Below the pieces are notes generated by a model that saw only the letters and a program-made list of their open reading frames with translations, made no database searches and had not been told where the DNA came from. Below are positions 33,400-44,884 of a stretch of DNA of 64,000 nucleotides, piece after piece. The stretch is from assembly GCA_944472155.2 (NCBI GenBank), contig OX235271.1, positions 68,368,416 to 68,432,415 of the forward strand, read 5' to 3'. The stretch's first letter is position 1, and each line of letters begins with the position of its first letter. The position numbers were made by a program, and so were the translations under genes. The DNA is from Trichobilharzia szidati (Eukaryota; Platyhelminthes; Trematoda; Strigeidida; Schistosomatidae).

Positions 33400-33540
33400 T
33401 GCACTCCTAGACCTCATTTAACTGGTAGTAAGTTTGGAAAAGAAGGAATTTTGGATGTTTGACTGGCGACTCCTTTCTGAAACTAAAATACATGAATTCT
33501 TATGTTCCGCTAAGAACTCAAAGGAATGAAGTAATGGAGA
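33400..33540 (+). mobile_element. SINE-C body, strongly diverged
   Basis: GCACTCCTAGACCTCATTTA, CTGGTAGTAAGTTTGG and the tail CTTATGTTCCGCTAAGAACT follow the SINE-C order; the head is missing. Confidence 0.45.
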
Positions 33541-35244
33541 CTGTAATTTTGTAGCTCATTATGTCTCCTTCTTCTGTCAAACTGATCAATTACTTTTATT
33601 GTACGTGTCAAAATTAGGCAATTTTTAACAATTTTATAGGAGTTTCAAAATATTTCCAGCTTTTGCTAGAGTTCTTGATCCTTAAACGTTATATTCAGTG
33701 GGGTAGCTATTCAGTGAGTGTAACAGTGGTATGACTATTTATCTTACACGTTTTGTTTAAGCAGAAGAAATTTTCCTAATCCTTATTTTATGTCTTTTTT
33801 CAAAGATGATGTTTGATAAGACACTAATTAGGATATCGAAGAGATTATTTAGAAAACAGACCAGACCCGACACAAATTCCCCTCAATGAATTTGCACAAA
33901 GAAATAACAATATGCAGAGAAGAACATTGTCTCAATATGAATACTATTGGCAAACTTTAAATCCAAGTGAGAGTGATTCCCACTCAATTCGACCCAGGTG
34001 TATTTTGGCTTGAATTTTCGGGAAAGTCTATATATATATAATTGCTTTTTTATTAGGGCCCTTGACAAAGTGTTATAAAAATTCATACATGTTTTGCGTT
34101 GAAGCCAGTGTGGGATACAGTACTTAAATGAACGAAATATTCCCATATTGAGTCATAAGAAAAACACTTACACAGCGAAGAAAATTTTCTTTTCGACGAT
34201 TTATTTTCATGAGCAGTACAATCGTAATTATATTTAACAAAGAAATCATTAGACCAATCAGATATTGGGGAACTTTGTCCTCGAAAAATCTACTACGTAA
34301 TGTAAGGGGTTACATAATAAAAAGAAGCAAAGTTATGGTAAGTACTTTACTTTAGCCAGTTTAGGGCGAGTGAATGCATATACAGCTTTTGAATGCAGAG
34401 GTCCGGTTTCAGATCCCAAACAGCTGAAGCTGATTGTGTATGCGAAGTTACCTAGTACGATATTGAGGGACTCTGTGTAGCACTATGAAGCATTCATGTG
34501 GAGGTGCTCGATGTCTAGAGATGACAACGTGTCACTGGATTCAGTACCTACTTTTCCTATGAGTGATTTCAGAGATTTAGTTAGAACGAGGCAGAAATTC
34601 CAGGAATTGGAAAGTGATTTCTCCGTAGATGCCACACCACAGCTTTTTGTCACCGAATGATCCAGTGACTTTAACTATTGAAGTGAAAGGAGTTTCTTAA
34701 GAAAATTTTACACATGAATTCTCCCTAATGAATTTTAACAAAGCAGCACCAACAGATGGATCTCCCATTGGAATGATTGTGAAGTAAAAAGAGAAACCAG
34801 GAGAAGAGACAGAATCTGAAAACCACATGCTGATCTATTATAAAAGAGAATCTTTAGCACAGTAGACTTTGTCAGTGAATAAAATATATTCATCTAATTT
34901 CTTTAGCATGAAAATCTTCTAGTGGAACCATTGTCTACAAATTTTGCGGTCAAGTAGGATTGTATTTTTCTGGTACACGAAACTTCATAATTTCAGGAAA
35001 TACTTCTTCTGCTAGTCTTCTCTGACTTTATGGAAAAGCAGAAATACTAGTACGACGTTCTTCTATTCATTTGGTATATTTAAGTTCCACTTGTTTGTTC
35101 TCTAAGTTATGCTGTTCATCTTTCATATTTATTCGTTTCAATGTAAACACTTCTAAAGTGAAAAACATTAAGTTCAAAATATTCTACCAGTCCAATGCTT
35201 TCACAGATTGTTTTACTAACAAAAATGTATAGCTCAATATACTA
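33541..35244. other. Long stretch without recognised features
   Basis: About 1.7 kb with no repeat family I can match and no convincing coding frame. An 87-codon minus frame near 33883-34146 shows no motif. One of the quieter parts of the window. Confidence 0.4.
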
Positions 35245-35700
35245 CTGATCGACTGAGATGAGTAGGTGAATATTGATCACATCAACCGGTAATGCTTGCT
35301 GGCCAAACCATCAAAGATTGATGTTTAATTGGGTTAGGGCCGACCTCTCCAGAGGAGTTCGCAGTATAACTCACCTCAGAGAGTCGAATCAGTTCAAAAC
35401 GACTGAATTTTGACTAGCTACTTAGGCGAACTGGTAATATTTTAAATTAAATTGGCGATTCACATCACACTTCCATTTAGAAACCGAAATAATCCAGATC
35501 AGGGAATAGGTGATTTCCTTGATACCATAAATGACAATCAAGAAAGCAAGCAAAGATTCGGCAGGCTATATATCACTAATTAGTTGACATGAGCAGTTGA
35601 ACACCACTTACATTTCACAATTTGCTCACGTAATTTACCCTGAGACCTGTATAAGCCACTAGTACGACCACATTAAACAGAAAGTCACGTGTTATTTCTC
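35245..35700. repeat. Repeat F
   Basis: Two blocks, CCTCAGAGAGTCGAATCAGT (35370) and ATCAAGAAAGCAAGCAAAGA then CTATATATCACTAATT (35530-35580), align with 51.07 kb and 50.9 kb, but in a different order. Unassigned mid-copy repeat, diverged. Confidence 0.4.
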
Positions 35701-36574
35701 CCTTTACATGACAGTTGAACATAAAACCTAATAACTGAAGTCAATTGAGGATAATACCATCAGCAGCCAAGTTATGTGAATCAGGTGATAGCTAGCCAGA
35801 CTGGTGATCTATACGCCGGCAGTTCTGATCACACCATATAACTCTGGTTTTCACTTCATCAGTCTGCCGGCACAAGCTTATCACAGACAGTCTCACTAAA
35901 AGAATTATTACTCTTAATGCAGAGTCATAAAGCATAAGACAATATAAGACTAAGTGATGCAAATTTATTGTTTCCCGTGTAAACTAAACTAAATTGTTTC
36001 AGTGCCTTGATTTTATGAGCAACAGACTAATTTATTATCTGTTTATTTCGTTAGCAAATCTCTCAGCATGTGTGTAGACACTAATAAACTTGCATAGTCA
36101 TGTTTACACAGAATGCAAAATATACAATCTGTGTTGAGCAATAAAAAGAAAAAATATAATAATTTCTCTCTTGTCTTGTTTTTTTTTCTGTTTTCTAATT
36201 AATTGCAACTGAAGAGTGTTTATTATGTGGCTATGGTATTTTATTGCAATTAGTGTAGACAGTAAATGGTATGCAACAGTTAGCATTCCATTTAAATGCT
36301 TAAAGAAAAATGTGAGCTATTGATCTAAAAACGTAAACGCTTGGATTTTATTTAATAAAGAGTATAATATATATACGACCTGATTGATGCTTACTTTGGA
36401 TTGTTTTTTAATAAGTTATAAGTATGATTGTAGTTCTTTCAATCAACTAATCAGTGAGCCATTTTATTAATAACAATACCGGTTATAATGAGGTGACCGG
36501 TAAATTAGATGGAAATTTTAAAAATCTCTGGAAAGTGAAAAGAACAATATACTTGATTTAAGTATATATTGTTG
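35701..36574. other. Intergenic DNA, nothing recognised
   Basis: A+T-rich; no feature supported. Confidence 0.4.
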
Positions 36575-37390
36575 ATTCCCTGTGGTGAGAGTGAAACACA
36601 GAGGTTTAGAGACGCATCTTTACTGAGTTGATCCACTGGCGATGCTCTTACCAAGCTGCACGACTACCCTCAAGTTTTCGCTTCCTCTTCATGTGATTTC
36701 CTCCATATCATCCCCGGATTCACGACCAAATCATCGTTTCTTATTCAGGTTCCAGCCGACAGCCTGCCTCCTGCGTGGTGTCACTCAGTTGTCTCACTTG
36801 TGTATTTTCAATCCATTTGCATTTCATTCAACATATCTAAGGACCGATAGGTTGTTGACCGGTAGAGTTCCTTGTTGTTTGGTTTTCCTTTCTGATCAGC
36901 CATCTCATCTGCTGTAGAGAGGCAACGATGTAAGATGTTGATGGAAGTCTACAGCAGCCTCTTGGAAATACTGTTGGTCACATGTGTATCAAGTCTTTAG
37001 CTCATCTAGAATCACTCAGTGACTTGACATAAGCGTTGAAAATTCAGCTCCTACTCCTCATGCTTCGTGGAAGCTTGTCTTTCTTTTTTTAATAGATCCT
37101 GATTAGCTTTAGTATCCTTATCCGTATCACTCGCAGTTCAGATGAAAGGAAAACCTTCTGTTAGATTTCTTCTAGCGAAAGCGACTGATGTGGACTGCTG
37201 TTGGCTTTACCTCCTCAATGTTTGCAGAAAACTTTGTCTTCACTGTCTGCCTCTCTTGATAACTTGTTGGTTTTCTCTTCTTCGAGGAATTGTGACACTA
37301 GACACAAGTTATCTGTGAAGTCCATACGTTTTCGATGGTTTTGTCAGTTGAATGTCCGTCTGTTGTTTTTTCTCACGGAATACAACCTGA
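36575..37390 (-). mobile_element. LINE-a remnant, old
   Basis: Collinear with the LINE-a region of 28.24-29.0 kb: GATTCCCTGTGGTGAGAGTG (3' end), TGATTTCCTCCATATCATCC, GTGTATTTTCAATCC, ATGGAAGTCTACAGCAGCCT, TGACTTGACATAAGCG and the TGCCTCTCTTGATAACTTG part. Few codon blocks survive. Confidence 0.6.
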
Positions 37391-38334
37391 TTCATTCCAC
37401 CATATGCAGAAGGTTACAAATTCTTTAATTCTATTATGATAGAAATACCTTCGTAAATAATTTAGATTATAATGTGTACATTAATCAAGAATTGTCTGTG
37501 ATAGATTGTATATTTTTATACCGGCAAAAGACGTAACTTTATGTAGAAACTCTTGGTTCCGATTACCTTAATTAACTTCCATAAGTGAAGTCAATGCGGA
37601 CATAATATACAAATCCCCATGATGCGTTTCTGTCCTCCAATAGGCAAGTCTTTTATGCTCCACAAATAAATTGCAAATAAAATGATTCTACATCATCACG
37701 AAACATCGCTTATTGGGGATCATTCACTAACTATTTGAAATAGTAGTTCATTGCCTCATGAAATCTGCCTGATTTCTTTGACTAACCAACCGGTAGTAAT
37801 TTTTGTTTTCAAACAGCGCGTAATGCTGCTTGGTTACAATACAAGCTAAATGTACTAACAAAACAAATTACTGAGAAATATTTAGTTACCATCTGTATAT
37901 GCATCAAAACGGTACCCTTTTATTCTTTTGAACGGCTTTTTTTACCTCCAAGATATTTGGTCTATCGTTGAGATAGATAAGCAATCCGTGAAATGCCATT
38001 TACTTCCAATTCTTCAAAAATGACACGTAGGTTATAATGTTTGTGATTTTCTGAGTTCTTATTCGTTGAGTAACATGAATGCCACCCTTATAATTATGAG
38101 TCATTTTACCACTAATTACTCCAATAACGCCTAAATTTATATGATTTATGATTTATTTAAAGCATTCTCGAAATAAAGAATAAAAACACTGTTTATGAGA
38201 CATTATTCTGTTTTGTTTGAGGGTATAAGCAATGAAAATCGCAGTTCTAAAGAAATTTGTTATTTATGTTCTTTTAATGAGAATTCGAGGTGTTTACTTG
38301 CATAACTTACAAATTAGGTTATCCTGGATGAAGG
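37391..38334. other. Intergenic DNA, nothing recognised
   Basis: No repeat or coding frame identified. Confidence 0.4.
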
Positions 38335-38830
38335 ATTTTATCATGAGATGACATCAGTTAGAGAACTATTGGAAAACCAGAGAGTACTAGACAGCTGTTT
38401 CATCCTAGTTTGAGAATCATCGGCAGTACGCACCCACTGCCACGGTTCGAACCTACGACCTTCTGGTTACAAGGCAAGCTGATATACCATTCAGCCACTG
38501 GGACCTGATTCAATGTCCAGTGCATGAATTCTAACTTCTGTCAATTCGTGATTTAGTGCGACCACCAACCAATGCCATTAGTGGGACATCCATCCTAACA
38601 CCTGACTGGATGAACCTCACTGGTCACGAATTCTCATCAGAACTCCAGGAAACGCTGTTCTGTAGCAAGTCACTAGTAAGCACCCAGTGGGTGCGTACTG
38701 CCGACGATTCCCAAAGTAGGATGAAACATCTCTCCAGTACTCCCTGGTTTTCAATGCTTCTCTAACTGATATCAAGCCGTGATCAACTCGTAAAAACAAA
38801 ACTAATCCTTGCAAACCAACAATAGAAAAC
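38335..38830. mobile_element. SINE-B composite, two inverted copies
   Basis: The minus copy (38335-38560) has an intact B box (complement of GGTTCGAACC) and a hammerhead with GTACTG/TAGTAC stem I, core CCGATGA and an ATGAAACAGCTGTC end. The plus 3' half (38580-38830) has GTGCGTACTGCCGACGATTC ... CTCTCCAGTACTCC. Both cores differ from CTGATGA by one or two bases. Confidence 0.75.
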
Positions 38831-38852
38831 CTAATGTTGTTTCTAGTAGTGT

Positions 38853-38865
38853 TTGTATTGATAAA
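38853..38865 (+). repeat. Target-site duplication, left copy
   Basis: TTGTATTGATAAA, identical to 39089-39101 on the other side of SINE-C. Confidence 0.85.
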
Positions 38866-39088
38866 GTGCGTCTGTGGCGTAGCGGTTAAGACTCTCGCCG
38901 ACCATGAACATGGTCCGGGGTTCGATCCCCGGCCACAGACGCACTCCTTTACCTCGCTAAGCCAGAAATAATGCTGGTGAAGAGGAAAGGTTGGGCATGA
39001 GGCTAGCAACCCCATCCTGTAAAATAAACACTACTACAGAAACTTGAAGCCCTATGTTCCACTGGGGAACGTGAAGGATTAAAAAAGA
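38866..39088 (+). mobile_element. SINE-C, youngest-looking full copy
   Basis: The head is a tRNA-like cloverleaf (38866-38944): TGGCGTAGCGG (A box), GACCATGAACATGGTC (anticodon-arm-like hairpin), CCGGGGTTCGATCCCCGG (T-arm-like, with the B box GTTCGATCC), and ends pairing over 12 bp. The body runs from CTCCTTTACCTCGCTAAGCC to AAGCCCTATGTTCCACTGG, then an A-rich end. The perfect 13-bp duplication marks insertion by reverse transcription at a nicked target. Pol III transcription is expected from the boxes. The tail matches the LINE-a 3' end. Confidence 0.85.
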
Positions 39089-39101
39089 TTGTATTGATAA
39101 A
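39089..39101 (+). repeat. Target-site duplication, right copy
   Basis: Identical to 38853-38865. Confidence 0.85.
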
Positions 39102-39254
39102 AATGAAACCATACTAAAAATTCTTTTCTCTTTATCGACTTATCTAATATGAATCTTTATGTTGTATTTTCTTTCAAATGCTGAAACTTCTCATCACATC
39201 ATAATTTCATTTGATAAAACCCAGCAACACGGTATTATTGATTTATTGAAATGA

Positions 39255-39415
39255 AACTATGTAAACAGAGCTTATGTGAGTGTCTTGATATGACTATGAG
39301 CAGTAAAATGTACTCGAAACGTCATCAGTAAATAAATATTGCTGTATAAGTGGGTGTTCTATCAAAGTAAGCTATTCTCTTATGCGACTATACTCTACCA
39401 CAGTGGAAAAAAAAT
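39255..39415 (+). mobile_element. PLE terminal fragment with CGAAACGTC motif
   Basis: GATATGACTATGAGCAGTAA, TACTCGAAACGTCATCAGTA and ACTCTACCACAGTGG are the inverse of the left end of the 11.27 kb PLE and of 15.45-15.56 kb. Confidence 0.5.
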
Positions 39416-39589
39416 CTATTCTTGTGTGAATCATTATTATAATTCTGTATCTGGTTTATTTATTCACAGCATTACACAACCACTTTCCAACTCTGAATAC
39501 CTTTCTAAAACGTATTATTCATGTCCTCATTGAAATGACGGGTTAAATTGTTAGCTCCGATCAATATTTTGGTGTGTTGATATGTCCTT

Positions 39590-40300
39590 TGAGCAGCATC
39601 ATTTAGTGGCGAATTCCTGACTTCAGTATGCAGTCAGATCCTCAAATTCTGAATGAATACAATAATAGCGTTTCCTAATATCCCTGACTGTGGTCGAGTA
39701 TCTCTGAAGGTTTCGCTATCCTCGTATTCACTTTTGATGGTCATTTTACCCAAACAAAATTCGACCATTTGACTGTACGACTTGTGCTTTACTGATTTGT
39801 GGACCTAATTTCTATGTTCATGTTTTTTAATTGCGGATTCTTTTGAGTATTCAAGAGTTTTAGGGTTCCGTGGCTTTCGTCGTTTTTCTTTTGTATGTTT
39901 CAATGCTTTTTTCAGTTAGACAGGTATCTATCTATAGTTGTCTACACGCCTACGTGTAAAGATCATATTGGTTTTGTGTTCTTGTACAGTTGATTAGTTT
40001 GCTCAACATGATATGGACTGAGGTGACCGTGTTAGCTAGTGGATAATACCAATCCAAACAGACATCAGTACTCTAGCGATGACTTAGACAGTGTTCTTCA
40101 AGTATAATAGAATGATTGTTTCGAGCTTTCAGCAAGTTCTAAGGTTTTTAGTCTGTTTGAAGGTAGACACAAGTTCTTGGAGTTGAGTAGATATTTATTC
40201 TTCTGAAAAGTGATCAGAAGATTTTCCACTTTTATTCTCCCTAAGAGAAAGATCCTCTAGTATGTTTCGGTTGTTATGAATAATGTATAATTACAGCTTA
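39590..40300 (-). pseudogene. Degraded coding-like sequence, source unknown
   Basis: One minus-strand frame from about 39920 down to 39550 has only two stops in about 120 codons, with KHTKEKRRKPRNPKTLEYSK and SETFRDTRPQSGILGNAI. A second open piece at 40290-40210 reads ILEDLSLRENKSGKSSDHF. Possibly an old retroelement or host pseudogene; I recognise no family. Confidence 0.3.
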
Positions 40301-40649
40301 TTTGTGTTCCTTTGTATTGACGGTTTCTTAACTGAGTATTTGATTTGTTCACTTTTTCTTGATATCAAAATATGGTTAATGAAACTTTTTTGTTTAACGC
40401 TTTTTCTGGTGTAAGTGTGATGTCACCCAAAAAAACGCCACTGAATACTTTGTGATGAAACTTCAGCGTGACCTGGAATTATGGATTCTGGTAATTGCAT
40501 AACGGTGTTAACCGTTAGGTCTGGTAATGGGTAGTGTGATGGAGGCTGCCTTAATCTGTTCACATATTTGACCATTGAACGGATACATATCATTAGTACT
40601 TACCATTTAGAAAGTATGTTGACTGGGTGTTTAATAAGTCTATTTATTG
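40301..40649. other. Intergenic DNA, nothing recognised
   Basis: No feature supported. Confidence 0.35.
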
Positions 40650-40805
40650 TTATTTTATTTTATTCCAATACGTCACAAGTGGAATATAGGGCTTCAAGCC
40701 AGAGCTCTGAAGTCTCAGTAACACTGGGTAGAGTCGCTAGCCTCATGCCCAATCTCCCCTCTTTACCAACAATAATACCGGCTTAGTGAGGTTTAGGAGT
40801 GTGTC
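40650..40805 (-). mobile_element. SINE-C, head missing
   Basis: GTGGAATATAGGGCTTCAAG, AGAGCTCTGAAGTCTC, GGTAGAGTCGCTAGCCTCAT and GGCTTAGTGAGGTTTAGGAG; truncated before the tRNA-like region. Confidence 0.65.
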
Positions 40806-41024
40806 CTCGCTAAGTCTTACTAATAAGTCTATATATACAAATAACTGCATAAGTGTCGAAAATGAATCACTTCAAAAAGACATTGTGTTGCTGAATTAGT
40901 GTTTATCGACTTTTTAATAACTCTGACCACATTAATATATTAAAACACCATAAATATTGACATTTTCATAATACTGTTTTCATAGCTACAGATATATAGA
41001 CACTTAAGAACAGATATAATTTTG

Positions 41025-41215
41025 ATGTGGTTGTGTTCTCTGAGCTGAAAAGTTGACTCGTGAAGCTTTGATTGCCCTACTGGGCAACATCTTCAACGCG
41101 TACTTCGAATTGAAGTATGCAATGAAAGCTTCGCAAATCAACTATCCAGCTCAGAGAACACAACCACATCAAAATCATCCACCTGAGCTACAAATCTTTT
41201 CTATCACACATATAT
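41025..41215. mobile_element. PLE-1 3' ends fused as a palindrome
   Basis: About 41030-41112 (ATGTGGTTGTGTTCTCTGAG ... CGCGTACTTC) is the inverse of about 41113-41190 (GAAGTATGCAATGAAAGCTT ... AACACAACCACAT). Each arm is the last part of the PLE-1 coding region plus 3' UTR. No nuclease coding remains between the arms. Confidence 0.75.
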
Positions 41216-41604
41216 AGTTAAATCATAGTGTCAAGAATTTGCAAAGATATTAGCAGTATTTCGAGTGACAGAAACTCACTCCAGCTTCTGTCTCAGGAGA
41301 AGTGTAATGGTGGCTACAATTAATATTCTAATTACTGTTATGTATTTGTAACCAACTTGGACTTTTACATATTTCTTGTGTTCTAGTAAGTCTTTAATCA
41401 ATATAATCTTATTTATTGAAGTAATTAACTCACGTGATATTGTTTTATAAACCTTTATGGAAATACAAATCAGATATATCGTAAAGGTGAGTTCAACAAT
41501 GGTAAGAATAAGGGATCAAAAGTGTTAACCAGTGTTGTGGTGTTTGTGATTATTTTAAGATTACAATATAGCGAAAATATTCATTCAGACATCTATAAAA
41601 CACA
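41216..41604. other. Intergenic DNA, nothing recognised
   Basis: No feature supported. Confidence 0.35.
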
Positions 41605-42670
41605 AAATAATTGAGCAAAGAATATCCTTTTCAACAATTTCCTCTTCTGACTCTACAATTATACATATATATATGTTCATACACATAGAATATTCTAGAA
41701 TAGTGGTCAATAATAATATTGGTGGTTTTTAAATAATATCGATTTTTAAAGTAAGATCAATGGGATTACAGTTCAGTAAAGATGCTTACATTATAATGAC
41801 AATAAAGAAATAGTAGCAAAGAGAATACCAACTAAATTAGGAAAACTCCATAAAAATTGAGGACCATTCGAACCCAGACGGACAAGGTAAGGACAATGTC
41901 TGAACTAACTTCTTTTGAACTCATAAATTGGGCTTCTTGATATGGACCCAACAGCCTCAGCAATATTTAGTGATTGAACTCTTAAGGCGAAGTTAAGATT
42001 TGTTGGTGTGCGGCCAATGACTTTGAAAGCCGCCTCCTCGACATCAGTCTCGTGTTCTATATCCACAAGACGAGATAGAATAGCGCCACGAATAGATTTT
42101 GTTTGTCCTTTACTTAACCATGCAGGGTGATGTTCAGAAATCCAACGAGAAACACGCCTAATTCTAGGGTCTATTTAACTAGCTCCACAGGAGTGGTTAA
42201 ACTGGTAGATGCACATGGAAGAGGCGAAATTAGGCAGTTTATCTTTTACTCCCGAACGCAAAAGAGGAGTGGTTTTGAAGACAAAGCGTAATTCAGCAGC
42301 AGGGAATGCTCTTTTTACCGCATTTCTAAGGCGTTGTGTTAGTATTTCGCTGATGTTGTCCCCAAGGAACTAAATTTGTAAGAAGAAGCCCTTTTAAGGA
42401 ACTGTCGGTACCTTGGTCTGCTTTGATTTTAGATTCATATTCTTATCAATGAACTTGCAACCGTTCACTATTATTAAGTTCCTCATCAAGACATTCATCC
42501 GAGCAGATCGTTCTTGCTGTGTGAACCAAGCAGTTCATCAGATTGCGTTTGTATTTTAGGGGCACGAAGTTGAAAAATGACTATTCTGACCCGTTGATGT
42601 AGGTTTTCTATATACACTTCCTCTTACTGTGCCGTCCTCTTTTCTGGCCATAAGGATATTTCAGTGGTTA
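41605..42670 (-). mobile_element. PLE-2 remnant: RT end, linker, GIY-YIG and 3' region
   Basis: Right to left on the minus strand: VRGSVYRKPTSTGQNSHFST (about 42640), the end of the reverse transcriptase with the PLE RKPT..GQ block. Then pieces with CSDECLDEELNNSE and LTQRLRNAVKRAFPAAELRF, then SGVKDKLPNFASSMCIYQFN and HSCGAS-stop-IDPRIRR (42170-42250), where the Tyr codon of the YIG motif has become TAA. Then WISEHHPAWLSKG, RGAILSRLVDIEHETD and TNLNFALRVQSLNIAEA. The 3' region down to 41605 carries AGCAAAGAATATCCTTTTCA. Among the best-preserved PLE pieces here, but inactivated. Confidence 0.8.
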
Positions 42671-42769
42671 CTTTATTTACTTACTGTTTCCCCCCATTCC
42701 GTTATTATTATATTCAGATATCTTGATATGTTTTGGATGAGGTTCGCTTCTGTCGAATATCATGTCTGA

Positions 42770-43090
42770 TGATGACACAGGACTGGTCCTCATTGTTTCT
42801 CAGTGTACAGAGAGGAACTGAACTGGTTGAGCCTACTTATCACTTTATTTATTTAGGAAGTAGTATCAGCCTCAGTGGACTAACTGACGATAAAATATAA
42901 ACTCGGACACAAATGGCTGACATGGCATTTGCCAACTTATGTCATTTCTAGTAAGACAAAACATCCGGTTATCGATCAAAGGATGTGGATACTTAGCAGG
43001 ACTTTGCTCAATACTTCCTTATGCCTGCGAGACATGACCAGGGAAAGTGAATGACTTGAAGAGGCCAACTGCATTTGACCGCGAGTGTTT
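42770..43090 (+). mobile_element. LINE-b fragment, end of reverse transcriptase
   Basis: The plus strand reads TELVEPTYHFIYLGSSISLS (YLGS block), then QMADMAFANLCHF, then after a frame change LVRQNIRLSIKGCGYLAG, LPYACETWPGKVNDL and FDRECLQSI. This is the YLGSxIS ... YGCETWP ... FDRxCLR sequence of non-LTR elements, with different wording from LINE-a (LYGSETW). One frameshift near 42950. Confidence 0.75.
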
Positions 43091-43109
43091 GCAGTCTATA
43101 TAATTTATT

Positions 43110-43335
43110 AAGTGGCATGTTTTATTCCTTTGCATTCCGAGTAAAGCATAGGTCTTCAAAACTGAGCTTTGCACTCTAGAAGCGATGGTGTCATTTTACA
43201 GCGTTGGGTTGTTAGCCTCACGCCCGACCTTACTCCTCCTTTTAGGGCCTACTGTCGATTAAAAGAGACTTAGAAGTGTGTCGGCCGGGAATCGAGTCCT
43301 GACTTCGTACGTAGTTAGCAACCTTGCTACTAACA
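43110..43335 (-). mobile_element. SINE-C, diverged copy
   Basis: CTTTGCATTCCGAGTAAAGC, TGGGTTGTTAGCCTCACGCC and GTGTCGGCCGGGAATCGAGT (B-box region) in family order. Confidence 0.6.
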
Positions 43336-44884
43336 CAAGTGGTATGATTTGGTGAGGAATATTGAGGTTAGGTGTGCGACGTTAAGTAAGGAGGGCAGAT
43401 CAATCAATGTGGTTGTAAATGAGACGGCTAAGATAGGTGTGACGTCCGCCAAGCCGTCGCTTTCCTCATCCACCAACGTTAGATAACAGAGGATTATTTC
43501 GTCAGTGTTAGAAGTTGTCAAACTGAAGCCTAGCAATAATTCATGAAAATTTTGACTGTTGTTTTGAGTTAAGTAAGGAGGTATAGACTGCCTCGTCAGG
43601 ATTCTCCGTATGCTGGGGACCAATGAGACTTGAGACTTTTGATGATAAGGCTCAAGGTCGTTTTCACTGTCGTAGATCCATTCATTCTTTATAATCTACC
43701 AGATCAATAAAATTCTCATGTTTCTACATGTAATTATTCTTCCATATATATTTCTGTTCATTCTACATCTTTTGATGTTTTCATCTATTTCCTTTGCTTT
43801 GTGTTAAAATCGAATTCCTGAATTCTTGTGCTGAAATTCTACGTTTAAACTCAGTCTGTCAGTTAGTCTAAGTATTTAACAATTGACGTCATATTACAAT
43901 ATCATCTTTTCAAGAGCTAATAACAGCAGGACCAGCTAACCTGAGTATCATTTTAAGGCACAAAATTACGGATACCTAACACGCATACTTCCCGCCTACT
44001 TTCACATCTACGCTTGATCAGACCTCTTAAGACAAATACATATATCTATCACACTTCATCACATTATTGATTGGTACTGGAAATCTCAACCATAGCCATG
44101 CTTGTTTTTTATTCATAGACTAAAGTTTTCAGAGTGATGTGTTTAATATCTGTGGTATCTTTAAGTATCTACTACTTCTTCTTTTTTCATTAGGCTTTAA
44201 TCTATGTCATATGTTTCTAAAAAATAAAATTCTAAATGTTCATCTAAGCCCTCACCTGATCTGAAATACAACAAAGCAAAAGGGATATAATATGAACCTG
44301 TCAGTCAGCAGGATGATACACACAGTTGTGTAAATTAGGTCATCTATAAATTTAATATACAATCAACAAAGAACACTAGCATTTGCTAATCTACATACTT
44401 TTAAAAGAACCAATTGTTTTTGGCGGTGTACTAAACTGATCAATTTCATTTCTTTTATTCTTCAAACTGTTTAACAGTTGAACTGTACACTCATATGTAT
44501 ATATATATATGGGGTAACTAACCGGTTAGGCGAATTTTGAACTGATTGACTGACATTAGTTTCCTACATTGAAGGATAATTTTGTATCAGCCTTCCATAG
44601 ACTATTCTAATAGATGCTAAAAGGCTTTCATCTTTTCCGTCCTCCTATTAGGCACAAAAAGATTAGTACAACACAACTAGATGTATTTGTAAACTAAAAG
44701 CAATAAAATGTTAATATAATGTATAAAGTTGCAGCATACTGTGATGTGTGTTGTTGATGTTTGATATTGCCAAGTGAATCAAACGGTTAGGTGAGGCGAA
44801 ATCGATACTAGTGATCGTAATAATTCTTTGATGTTCAATCATCTCTCTCTCTGTGTCTCTGATGCTAACTAAATCAAGCAGGTA
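43336..44884. other. Long stretch without recognised features
   Basis: About 1.5 kb with only a short TA run near 44500. The 97-codon minus frame at 43330-43623 starts inside a SINE-C and is not supported. Confidence 0.4.

Noticed and set aside
38866..38944. A genuine tRNA gene
   Set aside because: The arms have non-standard lengths, the sequence is the head of a repeated 223-bp element, and it sits inside a target-site duplication, so it is a SINE head.
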